Assembly: GCA_023435305.1 (NCBI GenBank)
Contig: JAEYRV010000035.1
Location: forward strand, 12,371-76,370
Direction: 5' to 3'
DNA: 64,000 bases
DNA from: Bacillota bacterium
GTDB lineage: Bacteria; Bacillota; Clostridia; Acetivibrionales; DTU013
Shown here: in pieces, positions 8,426 through 16,049 of the stretch
Numbering within the stretch: position 1 is the first letter of the stretch
Layout of the letters: each line of letters starts with the position of its first letter
Program-made: the position numbers and the translations under genes
The notes under the pieces: generated by a model
What the model saw: only the letters and a program-made list of their open reading frames with translations
Databases searched by the model: none
Told to the model about the DNA's origin: nothing

Positions 8426-9217
8426 TTACCTCTTCAGCATTTCCTTCAGTTCCACGTTCGGATTGACATACCTGCCTTTGTCTTTAGTGCCCTTGCCGAA
8501 CTGTACAGCCTTCTCCGGGCAATAATGCAGACAAGCCAGGCATTGCGTACAGGCACTTCCCCACTTCGGTCCTCCGTCAGCAACAGTGATAGTACCACAG
8601 CTGCATACCTTCTCACAAATGCCGCAGCCAGTACATTTCTCGTCGGCATAAAAGCTTTTTGTGCTGATACCGAACCTGTTGAACAATGATCCTATCACAG
8701 CTGTTTTTATACCGGGCAGGGAGCCCTTATGTATCTCTGACACACCCGATTTTCCGGCGGCTGCTGTCTCTATGATCTTTTCGATTGTCCTCTCTGCATT
8801 CTCAAGCTTTTTTTGTTCGGTTACCTTTGGGTCTACATCGAAAGCCACTATATAATTGTTCGGCATCGTTACAGAAAAAGCGCTGTTCAGTTCAAGTCCC
8901 GCCTTCAGAAGGCTCCTCTGCAGCAGCTTCATGGAGTTTCCTGTCTCGTCGCCGCACACTGCAGCGGCAAAAACATATCGTCCCTGTGTATCGGACAGCT
9001 TAAGGCGTTCAATGAACTCCCGGACCATTTTAGGCGGCGCCCATGCATAGACAGGAAACACGAAGCCGATGACCTCATTTTCTTTCAGCTCATATTGGAA
9101 TTCCTTCTTCCCGCCGCTCATTTCGGAAGATATGGAAACCAGTCTTTCCCCCAGCCCCGCTGCAGTTTGCCGGGCAACATAATAGGAGTTGCCCGTACCG
9201 GAAAAATAAAAGATCAT
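8426..9217 (-). CDS. EFR1-family flavodoxin-ferredoxin protein
   Basis: A 263-aa electron carrier combining a flavodoxin-like domain and two [4Fe-4S] clusters. The FMN phosphate loop is FSGTGNSYYVA at residues 5-15 and the flavodoxin fold runs to about residue 160. Two classical CxxCxxCxxxC clusters follow, CTGCGICEKVC near residue 195 and CTQCLACLHYC near residue 222. This is the EFR1 (ferrodoxin) arrangement common in anaerobes. It is expected to move low-potential electrons in the cytoplasm, with unknown partners. It lies 12 bases downstream of yjbQ and has its own terminator. Confidence 0.9.
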   Translation of the reverse strand: MIFYFSGTGNSYYVARQTAAGLGERLVSISSEMSGGKKEFQYELKENEVIGFVFPVYAWAPPKMVREFIERLKLSDTQGRYVFAAAVCGDETGNSMKLLQRSLLKAGLELNSAFSVTMPNNYIVAFDVDPKVTEQKKLENAERTIEKIIETAAAGKSGVSEIHKGSLPGIKTAVIGSLFNRFGISTKSFYADEKCTGCGICEKVCSCGTITVADGGPKWGSACTQCLACLHYCPEKAVQFGKGTKDKGRYVNPNVELKEMLKR

Positions 9218-9229
9218 CTATCTTTCCAC

Positions 9230-9625
9230 CTACCCTTCAGTTATTTTCACAAATACCTTTCTGGTCCTTGGTCCGTCAAACTCACAGAAATAGATGCCCT
9301 GCCAGGTGCCCAGCTGCAGCTTGCCGTTTTCTATTATCACAGTACAGGAGGACCCCACCATAGATGCCTTAGCGTGGGCATGGGAGTTCCCCTCCATATG
9401 TCTGTAGCTTCCGCTCTCGGGGAATACCCTGCGGAATATGGACAGCAGGTCATAAACCACATCAGGGTCCGCATTCTCATTAATGGTGACGCCTGCGGTT
9501 GTATGAGGCACGAAAACAACCGCTGTCCCGCTGCTGACACCTGATTTTTGTACCTCCTGCCTGACCAGTGAAGTTATATTGATCATTTCATCAGATGAAG
9601 ATGTTTTAATAATATGCTCTGTCAT
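9230..9625 (-). CDS. yjbQ: YjbQ / UPF0047 family protein (secondary thiamine-phosphate synthase)
   Basis: A 131-aa single-domain protein of the UPF0047 family, which in E. coli YjbQ has weak thiamine-phosphate synthase activity. The conserved core is visible: VFVPHTTAGVTINENADPDV around residues 46-65, RHMEGNSHAHAKASMVG around residues 88-104, and the C-terminal LGTWQGIYFCEFDGPR. The ATG at 9625 is preceded by AAAGGGTG at correct spacing; the longer start begins with an Arg-rich tail lacking a site. It is first in a two-gene unit with the EFR1 protein. The true physiological role of this family remains uncertain. Confidence 0.88.
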   Translation of the reverse strand: MTEHIIKTSSSDEMINITSLVRQEVQKSGVSSGTAVVFVPHTTAGVTINENADPDVVYDLLSIFRRVFPESGSYRHMEGNSHAHAKASMVGSSCTVIIENGKLQLGTWQGIYFCEFDGPRTRKVFVKITEG

Positions 9626-9742
9626 ATTTATCACCCTTTCGCACCGCCTTCTCATATAGCAGTGAGATCGTTCAGATCACATATACTTAATATATACTAT
9701 CTGGTTCACAAAGAAAATACAGAACATTACCATCAATGACGC

Positions 9743-9772
9743 AAAAAAAAGCACGCCCGTCACCAGGCATGC
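9743..9772 (-). terminator. intrinsic terminator left behind a GNAT remnant
   Basis: GCATGCCTGGTGACGGGCGTGC on the minus strand is followed by eight T residues. The only coding sequence upstream of it is the GNAT fragment at 9792-9899, so it appears to be the orphaned terminator of a deleted gene. Confidence 0.75.
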
Positions 9773-9791
9773 CTTTCATTGTATCCCGCCT

Positions 9792-9899
9792 TTACACCAT
9801 TTGTTTTTCCATTATGTATTGCTCCTCGTATTTATTTCCGGGATTATCTATTCCTATGATCTTAAAACCGCATTTGTTCACATGAATAAATTCTACCAT
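9792..9899 (-). pseudogene. C-terminal remnant of a GNAT acetyltransferase
   Basis: The frame encodes MVEFIHVNKCGFKIIGIDNP and continues to KYEEQYIMEKQMV before a stop. The pattern (F-x-H-x-N-K-C-GF, then a beta strand and YIMEK ending) is the usual last strand-turn of GNAT enzymes, where the Y/F..K-GF segment closes the acetyl-CoA fold. A TGA stop lies a few codons upstream in frame and no N-terminal domain exists. It retains its own downstream terminator. I infer decay of a former full-length gene rather than a functional 35-aa protein. Confidence 0.6.
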
Positions 9900-9956
9900 A
9901 TGAAAAAATCAATCGTCCGACTTTTTTTATCAAATCGCCTGCAAGGGTCGTCAAGA

Positions 9957-9985
9957 TTGACAATAAAGTAACAAACCTATATAAT
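9957..9985 (+). promoter_or_regulatory. sigma-A promoter for the PilZ gene
   Basis: TTGACA at 9957-9962 and TATAAT at 9980-9985 are separated by 17 bases, about 65 bases upstream of the PilZ start codon. Both hexamers are exact consensus matches. Confidence 0.85.
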
Positions 9986-10051
9986 TTTATGTAAGATTTG
10001 ATGCTCCCAATGCTTTTCAGACAATACGGACGCGACACTAGGAGGTAAGAT

Positions 10052-10681
10052 ATGGGCCATCAGGATGCCGGCTCCATACTGGCACTTCGCCATTATTCAC
10101 ATTCTAAACCGATCACCTGCTCGTTTGTCAGCGGAAATCTGGAGAACTTTTTTTCCGTCAGGATCAAGGGGCCTCTGGGTACCTATATAAACATATTGAA
10201 GGGCGATCCCGTCACGTTTGGCATGATCGACGGCGATCAAACCAATATATACGGCGGTTTCATATTGTCAAAAACAGAAAGCGACATAACGATTTCTCCT
10301 GATATGACTTCGTTCCAGTTGGAAAGGAGAAAAAATATCAGACATCCTGTATCCCTTATAGGGTCCATCCGGCTCATGTCGGGCACTTCCGGCAGCAGCT
10401 CTCCTGTATGGATCAAGGATATAAGCTATGAAGGCATACGCATATGTACTGAATGTAATTTTGAAGTGAATGATGAAGTGATCATCAACATAAATAACGA
10501 GAACCGGGTCTTTGATCTGGAAGGCGCAATAGTCAGAAAGTCAACTCTGTTCGGAAGGAACGAATACGGCGTTCTTATTTCATTCAGGTATAAGAGCAGC
10601 GTGTTTTCTGTCAGGGAAACCATCGATTCACTGGTACATGAGGAAAAAAGGCTCTTCTCAAATCACCTGTCGGGGCTCTGA
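10052..10681 (+). CDS. PilZ-domain protein, probable cyclic-di-GMP receptor
   Basis: A 209-aa cytoplasmic protein expected to bind c-di-GMP. The PilZ signature is split as usual: the RxxxR motif in ERRKNIRHP near residue 95 and the DxSxxG motif in IKDISYEGIRI near residue 128. The N-terminal 90 residues form a YcgR-N-like beta-rich region. It has a consensus promoter and AGGAGG before ATG, so it is probably a highly expressed single gene. It is convergent with the flavoprotein gene at 10700. Which process it controls, motility or exopolysaccharide, is not shown by neighbours. Confidence 0.88.
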   Translation: MGHQDAGSILALRHYSHSKPITCSFVSGNLENFFSVRIKGPLGTYINILKGDPVTFGMIDGDQTNIYGGFILSKTESDITISPDMTSFQLERRKNIRHPVSLIGSIRLMSGTSGSSSPVWIKDISYEGIRICTECNFEVNDEVIININNENRVFDLEGAIVRKSTLFGRNEYGVLISFRYKSSVFSVRETIDSLVHEEKRLFSNHLSGL

Positions 10682-10699
10682 TGCACCTGTTTTATGCTG

Positions 10700-11767
10700 T
10701 CATTCAACTATATCGATGCTGAGCAGTCCGGACTTCATGGCTATCTTTCTCAGCAGTCCATTATACATTGCAGGAGACTTCAGGTTTTTAATAAGTATAT
10801 TCCTTTTCAACGGAGCAATATTATCGGAATACCTCGGCAAATAATCGTCTATACCTGCTTCAAGCGCCCTGGCAAGAGCAAGGGAGCTTTTGAATGCATA
10901 GCTCATCCCCTCTGCAGAACTGGGGCTGATAAACCCGGCAGCTTCGCCGACAAGCGCCGTCCTTCCGCGGGCAATGCATATCTGGCCGCTTTTGACAGGC
11001 CTGTACAGATATGCGCCATTTTTTCTGATACTGTTTACAAAGCAGAATCCGTATCTCCCCAGTTTTTTCTTCAGCAGCTCGAACCTTTCATTCACATCCT
11101 TGCCCGGCACCAGCGCCGAGCCAAGTATTATCTGATCCTCCTTCGGGATCGTCCACGAATAGAAATCAGTTATATCCTCATCAAAAATAGCGCCGTAATA
11201 ATTCTTTGTATCATTCGTCCTGAACCATTCCTGGATCGATACATACAGCCTTGGGGTATCCGCATCTGCGAAACACTGCCTTCTGACACCGGAAAATGCG
11301 CCGTCGGCGCCGACAAGCAGCCTGGCCGTTTCTTCACGTTCCCTGCCATTATGATGAAATTTGACAGATATATGCCCGTTCTTCTCTTCACATGATTTAT
11401 ATATGCCGCCGTTTATTATATCAACACCTGGCGGAATGGTTGCTTCCAGCCACTTGTCGAATTCATTCCTGTCAATATTTATGTAATGGCGCTGGTAATA
11501 TCGCTCTACACCGCTTTTGATATCAATTGTCCGAACGGCAAACAGCTGGGGACTGACAAGGACGGATTTAGGTATCCCCAGACCGAAGCCGGCAAGCATT
11601 CTCTGGGCATCGGGATCCAGAAGGCCTCCGCAGGATTTCTGCCCGGAAAACTCCATATCATCTGTAAATGTCCTCTTTTCCAGCAGAAGCACCTTGTATC
11701 TCTTCCCGGTCAGTCTTGCCAGTGTTGCACCTGCAGGCCCTCCGCCTGCAATTATTATGTCGTACAT
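10700..11767 (-). CDS. FAD-dependent oxidoreductase, geranylgeranyl-reductase family
   Basis: A 355-aa flavoprotein. The N-terminal dinucleotide loop MYDIIIAGGGPAGATLA is followed by a para-hydroxybenzoate-hydroxylase/GGR-like fold, with LLVGADGAFSGVRR near residue 160 and the second FAD site ALVGEAAGFISPSSAEGM near residue 280. It also keeps the RYYQRHYINIDRNEFDKWL segment typical of GGR-like members. Such proteins reduce isoprenoid double bonds or act on other lipids. The ATG at 11767 with AGGTGAG is chosen; longer starts run into the sirtuin gene. It sits 40 bases after the sirtuin gene. Substrate unknown. Confidence 0.82.
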   Translation of the reverse strand: MYDIIIAGGGPAGATLARLTGKRYKVLLLEKRTFTDDMEFSGQKSCGGLLDPDAQRMLAGFGLGIPKSVLVSPQLFAVRTIDIKSGVERYYQRHYINIDRNEFDKWLEATIPPGVDIINGGIYKSCEEKNGHISVKFHHNGREREETARLLVGADGAFSGVRRQCFADADTPRLYVSIQEWFRTNDTKNYYGAIFDEDITDFYSWTIPKEDQIILGSALVPGKDVNERFELLKKKLGRYGFCFVNSIRKNGAYLYRPVKSGQICIARGRTALVGEAAGFISPSSAEGMSYAFKSSLALARALEAGIDDYLPRYSDNIAPLKRNILIKNLKSPAMYNGLLRKIAMKSGLLSIDIVE

Positions 11768-11807
11768 ACTCACCTCATATAGATCAAAAGTTATACCAAC
11801 GCATCGT

Positions 11808-12521
11808 TCAAATAGCCGCGAAAACCTCTCCAAGTCCGCATTGCAGCAAGAGGTTCGCGAATTTGTCATATGGTGTCGGCGATTTATTAACAAGAACGAG
11901 CCTGTTTCCCTTATAGTACCTGACCAGTCCGGCTGCCGGGTATACTGACAATGATGTCCCTCCGACTATCATCATATCGGCCTCACCGATCGCTCTGACG
12001 GCTTCGTTGATCACATCCTGATCCAACCCTTCTTCATACAGCACCACATCAGGTTTGACAACACCGCCGCAGTCACAAACAGGAACACCGGCTGCATCTA
12101 TCACCTTATCGATCCCATATGCCTTGCCGCAGCTCATACAATAGTTCCGGTGTACTGAGCCGTGCAGCTCCAGCACTCTTTTGCTGCCGGCCGCCTGGTG
12201 CAGTCCGTCAATATTCTGTGTCACCACAGCGCTTATCCTGCCCTCCGCCTCCATCTGTGCCAGCTTAATATGAGTTATATTAGGCTTTGCCTTAAGAAAT
12301 ATTATTTTATCCCTATAAAATTCAAAAAACTCCGCCTGATTCTGCATGAAAAATGAATGGCTGAGTATGGTCTCGGGAGGATACTCGTATCTCTGGCTGT
12401 ACAGGCCGTCGACACTTCTGAAATCAGGTATGCCGCTTTCGGTGGAAACACCGGCGCCGCCGAAAAATACGATTTTATGGCTATGCTCTATCCATTCTCT
12501 GAATTTGATAATACCGTCCAC
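11808..12521 (-). CDS. cobB: SIR2-family NAD-dependent protein deacylase
   Basis: A 237-aa sirtuin that removes acyl groups from protein lysines using NAD. Motifs are clear: GAGVSTESGIPDFRS near residue 25, TQNIDGLHQAAG near residue 100 with the catalytic His in LELHGS, and zinc Cys pairs CMSC and CDCGG. The second pair is spaced by one residue instead of two. A GTG start at 12521 is preferred because GAGGTGAG precedes it; the ATG at 12551 lacks a site. The flavoprotein gene follows. Targets are unknown, commonly acetyl-CoA synthetase in this family. Confidence 0.9.
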   Translation of the reverse strand: MDGIIKFREWIEHSHKIVFFGGAGVSTESGIPDFRSVDGLYSQRYEYPPETILSHSFFMQNQAEFFEFYRDKIIFLKAKPNITHIKLAQMEAEGRISAVVTQNIDGLHQAAGSKRVLELHGSVHRNYCMSCGKAYGIDKVIDAAGVPVCDCGGVVKPDVVLYEEGLDQDVINEAVRAIGEADMMIVGGTSLSVYPAAGLVRYYKGNRLVLVNKSPTPYDKFANLLLQCGLGEVFAAI

Positions 12522-12698
12522 TCTACTCACCTCATTAGAATCATATATCAAAACTCAACTCAGGTTCAATAGCAGACCCTGTAAATATTTTTCAAATTTT
12601 TTTATAAAATAGTATGTCTTTTTATGTTATTTTAGGAAATATATTATCGATTTGTGTCAAAAAACAAGCAATGTAATGCAAACGTAACTTGAGAATGA

Positions 12699-12728
12699 TT
12701 GAAAATATAGTAAAAAAATTGATATAAT
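12699..12728 (+). promoter_or_regulatory. probable sigma-A promoter of the orphan histidine kinase
   Basis: TTGAAA at 12699-12704 and TATAAT at 12723-12728 are spaced by 18 bases, about 45 bases upstream of the start codon. An AT-rich region surrounds it. Confidence 0.65.
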
Positions 12729-12772
12729 TCATTATGTTGATATATGTTCCAGCTTATCAACTGAGGTGAATT

Positions 12773-14593
12773 ATGCCGGTTCTGACCATAAGAAAAAAGA
12801 TGGTTTTGTTAGTGTTGATTGTACTGATACCGATTTTTCTTCTGGAAATTGTTCGAATCAACGACGATTTCAAGGACAGAGTGAACATGGAGTTAAAAGC
12901 AGGTGAGGATCTGGCTAACTCTGTTACATCCTCCTTCTGCAATTATGTAGAAGAATTGTGGTTATGTGAAGCAGCGATAGGCAGCCTGTTCGTATTAAAC
13001 GACATGAATACTGAGGATATTCAAAAATACCTTCTCGAAATAGAAACAGAGGATGCTGTTCTCTCAAATCTTTCATGGATAAGCGCCGACGGAACGGTCA
13101 TAGCCAGCCAAAACCAGGAATTGATTGGGTATTCAGTATCTGACGATGAATATTTTGCAATGATAACCGCCGGAGAAAGCAAAATCCTTGGCGAGTTAAA
13201 ATATTCTGAAGCAAAAGCTGAGAATTACACATACGTCGCAAGAGGAATCGTCACAGACAACGGACTGCAGGGCATCCTGACAGGACGTATCTATCCTGAT
13301 ATGTTTACTGAAAGGCTGAACATGTCAGATAGCTCCTACAACAGAGATTTCGGTTTTATAGACAGAAAGGGAAATACACTTACAATATACCCGGAAAAAT
13401 ACGAAACCAGCGATTATAGAATGGTGACACTGATGGATGAAGACATTCCGGGCGCCTCATCAGATACAAACATTGAATGCCCTGTCGGATTGAGCGGCTG
13501 GAAGTGTTTTGTAACGATAAACTATGATATGATAATGGAAAAACACAATAGCCGCCTTACAAACGATATTACAATATTGCTGCTTGTTTTGATTATTTCT
13601 CTCCTGGTGGCTCTGATATTCGCAAAAAGAATACTGGATCCGCTAATGAATATAAAAGAGACCATTTCAGCTGTAAAAAAAGGTGATTATACAGTACGCT
13701 CCAATATATACGGTAATGATGAGGTCGCTGCAACAGCACAGGATATCGATGTCATGGTCGATACCATATTGGCAAACGACTTGATCAAGTCACAGGCCTT
13801 CACCGATCTGTCCCATGAACTTAAGGCTCCGCTGAATGTCATATTTGCTTCCTCACAGCTTATAGAATCAATTGTTCCGGGATCCTGCCCTTGTGACAAA
13901 CACAGCAGGGTGCTCAAATATTGCAGATCTATCAGGCAAAATTGTTACAAACTGATAAAGATCATCAGCAATCTTCTTGATGTATCAAAGTTTGAAAGCG
14001 GCCATCTCGCAGCAAAAATGGAATATCACAACATCATCAGCATTATAGAAGATACGACCATGTCAGTTGTTGCCTATGCGGAACAAAAGGGCGTCAACAT
14101 TGTTTTTGACACCGACACCGAAGAAAAATATACGGAATGTGATCAAAGTATGATAGAACGCATCATGCTCAATCTTTTGTCAAATGCACTAAAGTTCACG
14201 GACAAGGGCGGAAGTATTTTTGTCGGCATCACGAGTACGGTAGACAGGATCATAGTCAGGATCGATGATACAGGCATAGGCATCCAGCAGGATAAAGTCA
14301 AGTATATATTTAACAGGTTCAAACAGGCGGATACATCCCTGAACAGAAACCACTACGGAAGCGGTTTGGGGCTTTCTCTTGTCAAGACGCTTGTGGAGAT
14401 GCATAACGGCACTATATATGTCACCAGTGAAGTAGGAAAGGGAACGAGCTTCATCCTCCATCTTCCTGCCAGAAAACTATCGAAGGACATGATCGCCGCT
14501 ATGAAAGATAACGAGACTCTCAATGATAACCAAAGCATATCCGGAAGAGTCAGCATAGAATTATCTGATATAGATGATGCAACGATGCGGTAG
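12773..14593 (+). CDS. orphan membrane sensor histidine kinase with extracellular sensor domain
   Basis: A 606-aa kinase. A membrane segment at about residues 9-28 is followed by a roughly 240-residue extracytoplasmic region with Cache-like features (WISADGTVIASQ, GRIYPDMF, DRKGNTLTIYPE). A second membrane segment is at about 268-285, then HAMP. The phospho-acceptor His is in DLSHELKAPLNV near residue 348. N-box LNLLSNALKFTDKGG and G1 box DDTGIGI follow near residues 470-505. No response regulator is adjacent. The last 40 residues are a Ser/Asp-rich tail after the ATPase domain. AGGTGA precedes the start. Confidence 0.9.
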   Translation: MPVLTIRKKMVLLVLIVLIPIFLLEIVRINDDFKDRVNMELKAGEDLANSVTSSFCNYVEELWLCEAAIGSLFVLNDMNTEDIQKYLLEIETEDAVLSNLSWISADGTVIASQNQELIGYSVSDDEYFAMITAGESKILGELKYSEAKAENYTYVARGIVTDNGLQGILTGRIYPDMFTERLNMSDSSYNRDFGFIDRKGNTLTIYPEKYETSDYRMVTLMDEDIPGASSDTNIECPVGLSGWKCFVTINYDMIMEKHNSRLTNDITILLLVLIISLLVALIFAKRILDPLMNIKETISAVKKGDYTVRSNIYGNDEVAATAQDIDVMVDTILANDLIKSQAFTDLSHELKAPLNVIFASSQLIESIVPGSCPCDKHSRVLKYCRSIRQNCYKLIKIISNLLDVSKFESGHLAAKMEYHNIISIIEDTTMSVVAYAEQKGVNIVFDTDTEEKYTECDQSMIERIMLNLLSNALKFTDKGGSIFVGITSTVDRIIVRIDDTGIGIQQDKVKYIFNRFKQADTSLNRNHYGSGLGLSLVKTLVEMHNGTIYVTSEVGKGTSFILHLPARKLSKDMIAAMKDNETLNDNQSISGRVSIELSDIDDATMR

Positions 14594-14605
14594 GCGACAG
14601 TCTTA

Positions 14606-15940
14606 CTATATCACGAAAAGATTCGCAAAGGTGAAGTAGATAGTAAGCGTCACGGCATCGACTATCGTTGTGATCAGAGGGCTTGCCATGATGGCCGGAT
14701 CAAGCCTGAGCTTCTTTGCAAACAGCGGGAGCATACCTCCGATCACCTTCGCTACGATAATGGTGAACAGCAGCGTTGCAGAGACCGTGACTGATATAGC
14801 GAATGAATATCTCTCCAAATAAAAGACCCTTAGAAAATTTACAATGGAAAGAGCGATTCCTACCATTACACTTACCCTGAATTCCTTCCATACCACAGCG
14901 ATTATATCCCTGAAATTGACCTCTCCCAGTACAATACTTCTGATAACGAGGGTCGATGCCTGCGAACCTGCATTTCCTCCGGTATTCATAAGCATCGGTA
15001 TAAACGCGGTCAGCGCCACAACTGTCTGCAGAGTATCCTCAAAGCTCTTTATGATGTATCCTGTAAATGTAGCAGAAATCATCAGGACCAACAGCCACAG
15101 TATCCTCTGCCTTGCAAGCTTGAAAACGCCGGCATCGATATATCCCTCACCAGTGGGCTGGACAGCCGCCATCCTGTAAAAGTCCTCTGTCGTTTCCTCT
15201 TCTATGACATCTATGATGTCGTCAATTGTGATGATACCAACAAGCCTGTGTTCATTGTCAACGACCGGCACAGCAAGCAGGTCATATTTTTTGAACATGT
15301 CGGCGATAAACTCCTGATCATCATGCGTATTAACATATATGGGGTCGCTGTGCATGATATCCCCAACCTTTTTATCGACGGAGGAAAGCACAAGATCCTT
15401 CAGCGATAAAAAACCCTCCAGATGCCTTTGAGCATCCATCACATAGCAGGTATATATGGTTTCCTTGTCCGGAGCAGTTCTTCTGATCCTTTCGAGTGCC
15501 TCTCCCACCAGCCACTCCTTTTTTAGGTCAACGAATTCTATGGTCATCAGACTGCCGGCAGAATAGTCCGGATACATAAGAAACTGGTTTATCCTTTTGC
15601 GCTCAGCGTCGCTCGTGTTCTTAAGTATCTTCTTAACGATATTTGCAGGCATTTCCTCGAGCAGGTCCACTTTATCGTCGAAATAGAGATCGTTCAATAT
15701 GTCGGAGAGCTCTTTTTCATTCACCAGCTCCACTATATCCGCCTGTCTGTCCTTGGAAAGGTATGAAAAAACATCTGCTGCGATCTCCTTTGACAGGAGT
15801 CTGAACACAAGCAGCGTCTGCTTTTCATCGAGACTATCCAATATCTCCGCTATATCTACTGCACGTGCGTTTTTCAGTTCGCCCTTCAGCATGGAATAGT
15901 TCTTATCGATGATCAATTGCTCAATGAGTTTTAGATCCAC
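14606..15940 (-). CDS. mgtE: magnesium transporter MgtE
   Basis: A Mg2+ channel of about 444 aa. The helical MgtE-N superhelix (repeats such as VFSYLSKDRQADIVEL) is followed by tandem CBS domains around residues 125-245, which sense Mg2+, and five membrane helices. The pore region shows TGGNAGSQASTLVIRS near residue 325 and the C-terminal PLITTIVDAVTLTIYF near residue 415. A GTG start at 15940 is preferred because AGGAGG is eight bases upstream; an ATG two codons earlier is too close to it. It is convergent with the histidine kinase gene. Confidence 0.93.
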   Translation of the reverse strand: MDLKLIEQLIIDKNYSMLKGELKNARAVDIAEILDSLDEKQTLLVFRLLSKEIAADVFSYLSKDRQADIVELVNEKELSDILNDLYFDDKVDLLEEMPANIVKKILKNTSDAERKRINQFLMYPDYSAGSLMTIEFVDLKKEWLVGEALERIRRTAPDKETIYTCYVMDAQRHLEGFLSLKDLVLSSVDKKVGDIMHSDPIYVNTHDDQEFIADMFKKYDLLAVPVVDNEHRLVGIITIDDIIDVIEEETTEDFYRMAAVQPTGEGYIDAGVFKLARQRILWLLVLMISATFTGYIIKSFEDTLQTVVALTAFIPMLMNTGGNAGSQASTLVIRSIVLGEVNFRDIIAVVWKEFRVSVMVGIALSIVNFLRVFYLERYSFAISVTVSATLLFTIIVAKVIGGMLPLFAKKLRLDPAIMASPLITTIVDAVTLTIYFTFANLFVI

Positions 15941-15997
15941 TGCCATGACCTCCTGTGGATAATAATTGCCAAGCGCATACATGAATATACAATCGAA

Positions 15998-16034
15998 GGG
16001 GACGGGCTTTTGATAATCAGAAGCGCCGTCCCCC
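15998..16034 (-). terminator. hairpin after the beta-propeller gene
   Basis: GGGGACGG and CCGTCCCC flank an AT-rich loop, 16 bases beyond the beta-propeller stop codon. The following minus-strand sequence is only moderately T-rich, so termination strength is uncertain. Confidence 0.5.
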
Positions 16035-16049
16035 TGTTATTCCAACCTC

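Noticed and set aside
8813..9544. A 243-codon plus-strand frame across EFR1 and yjbQ
   Set aside because: It crosses two well-supported minus-strand genes and has no family features.
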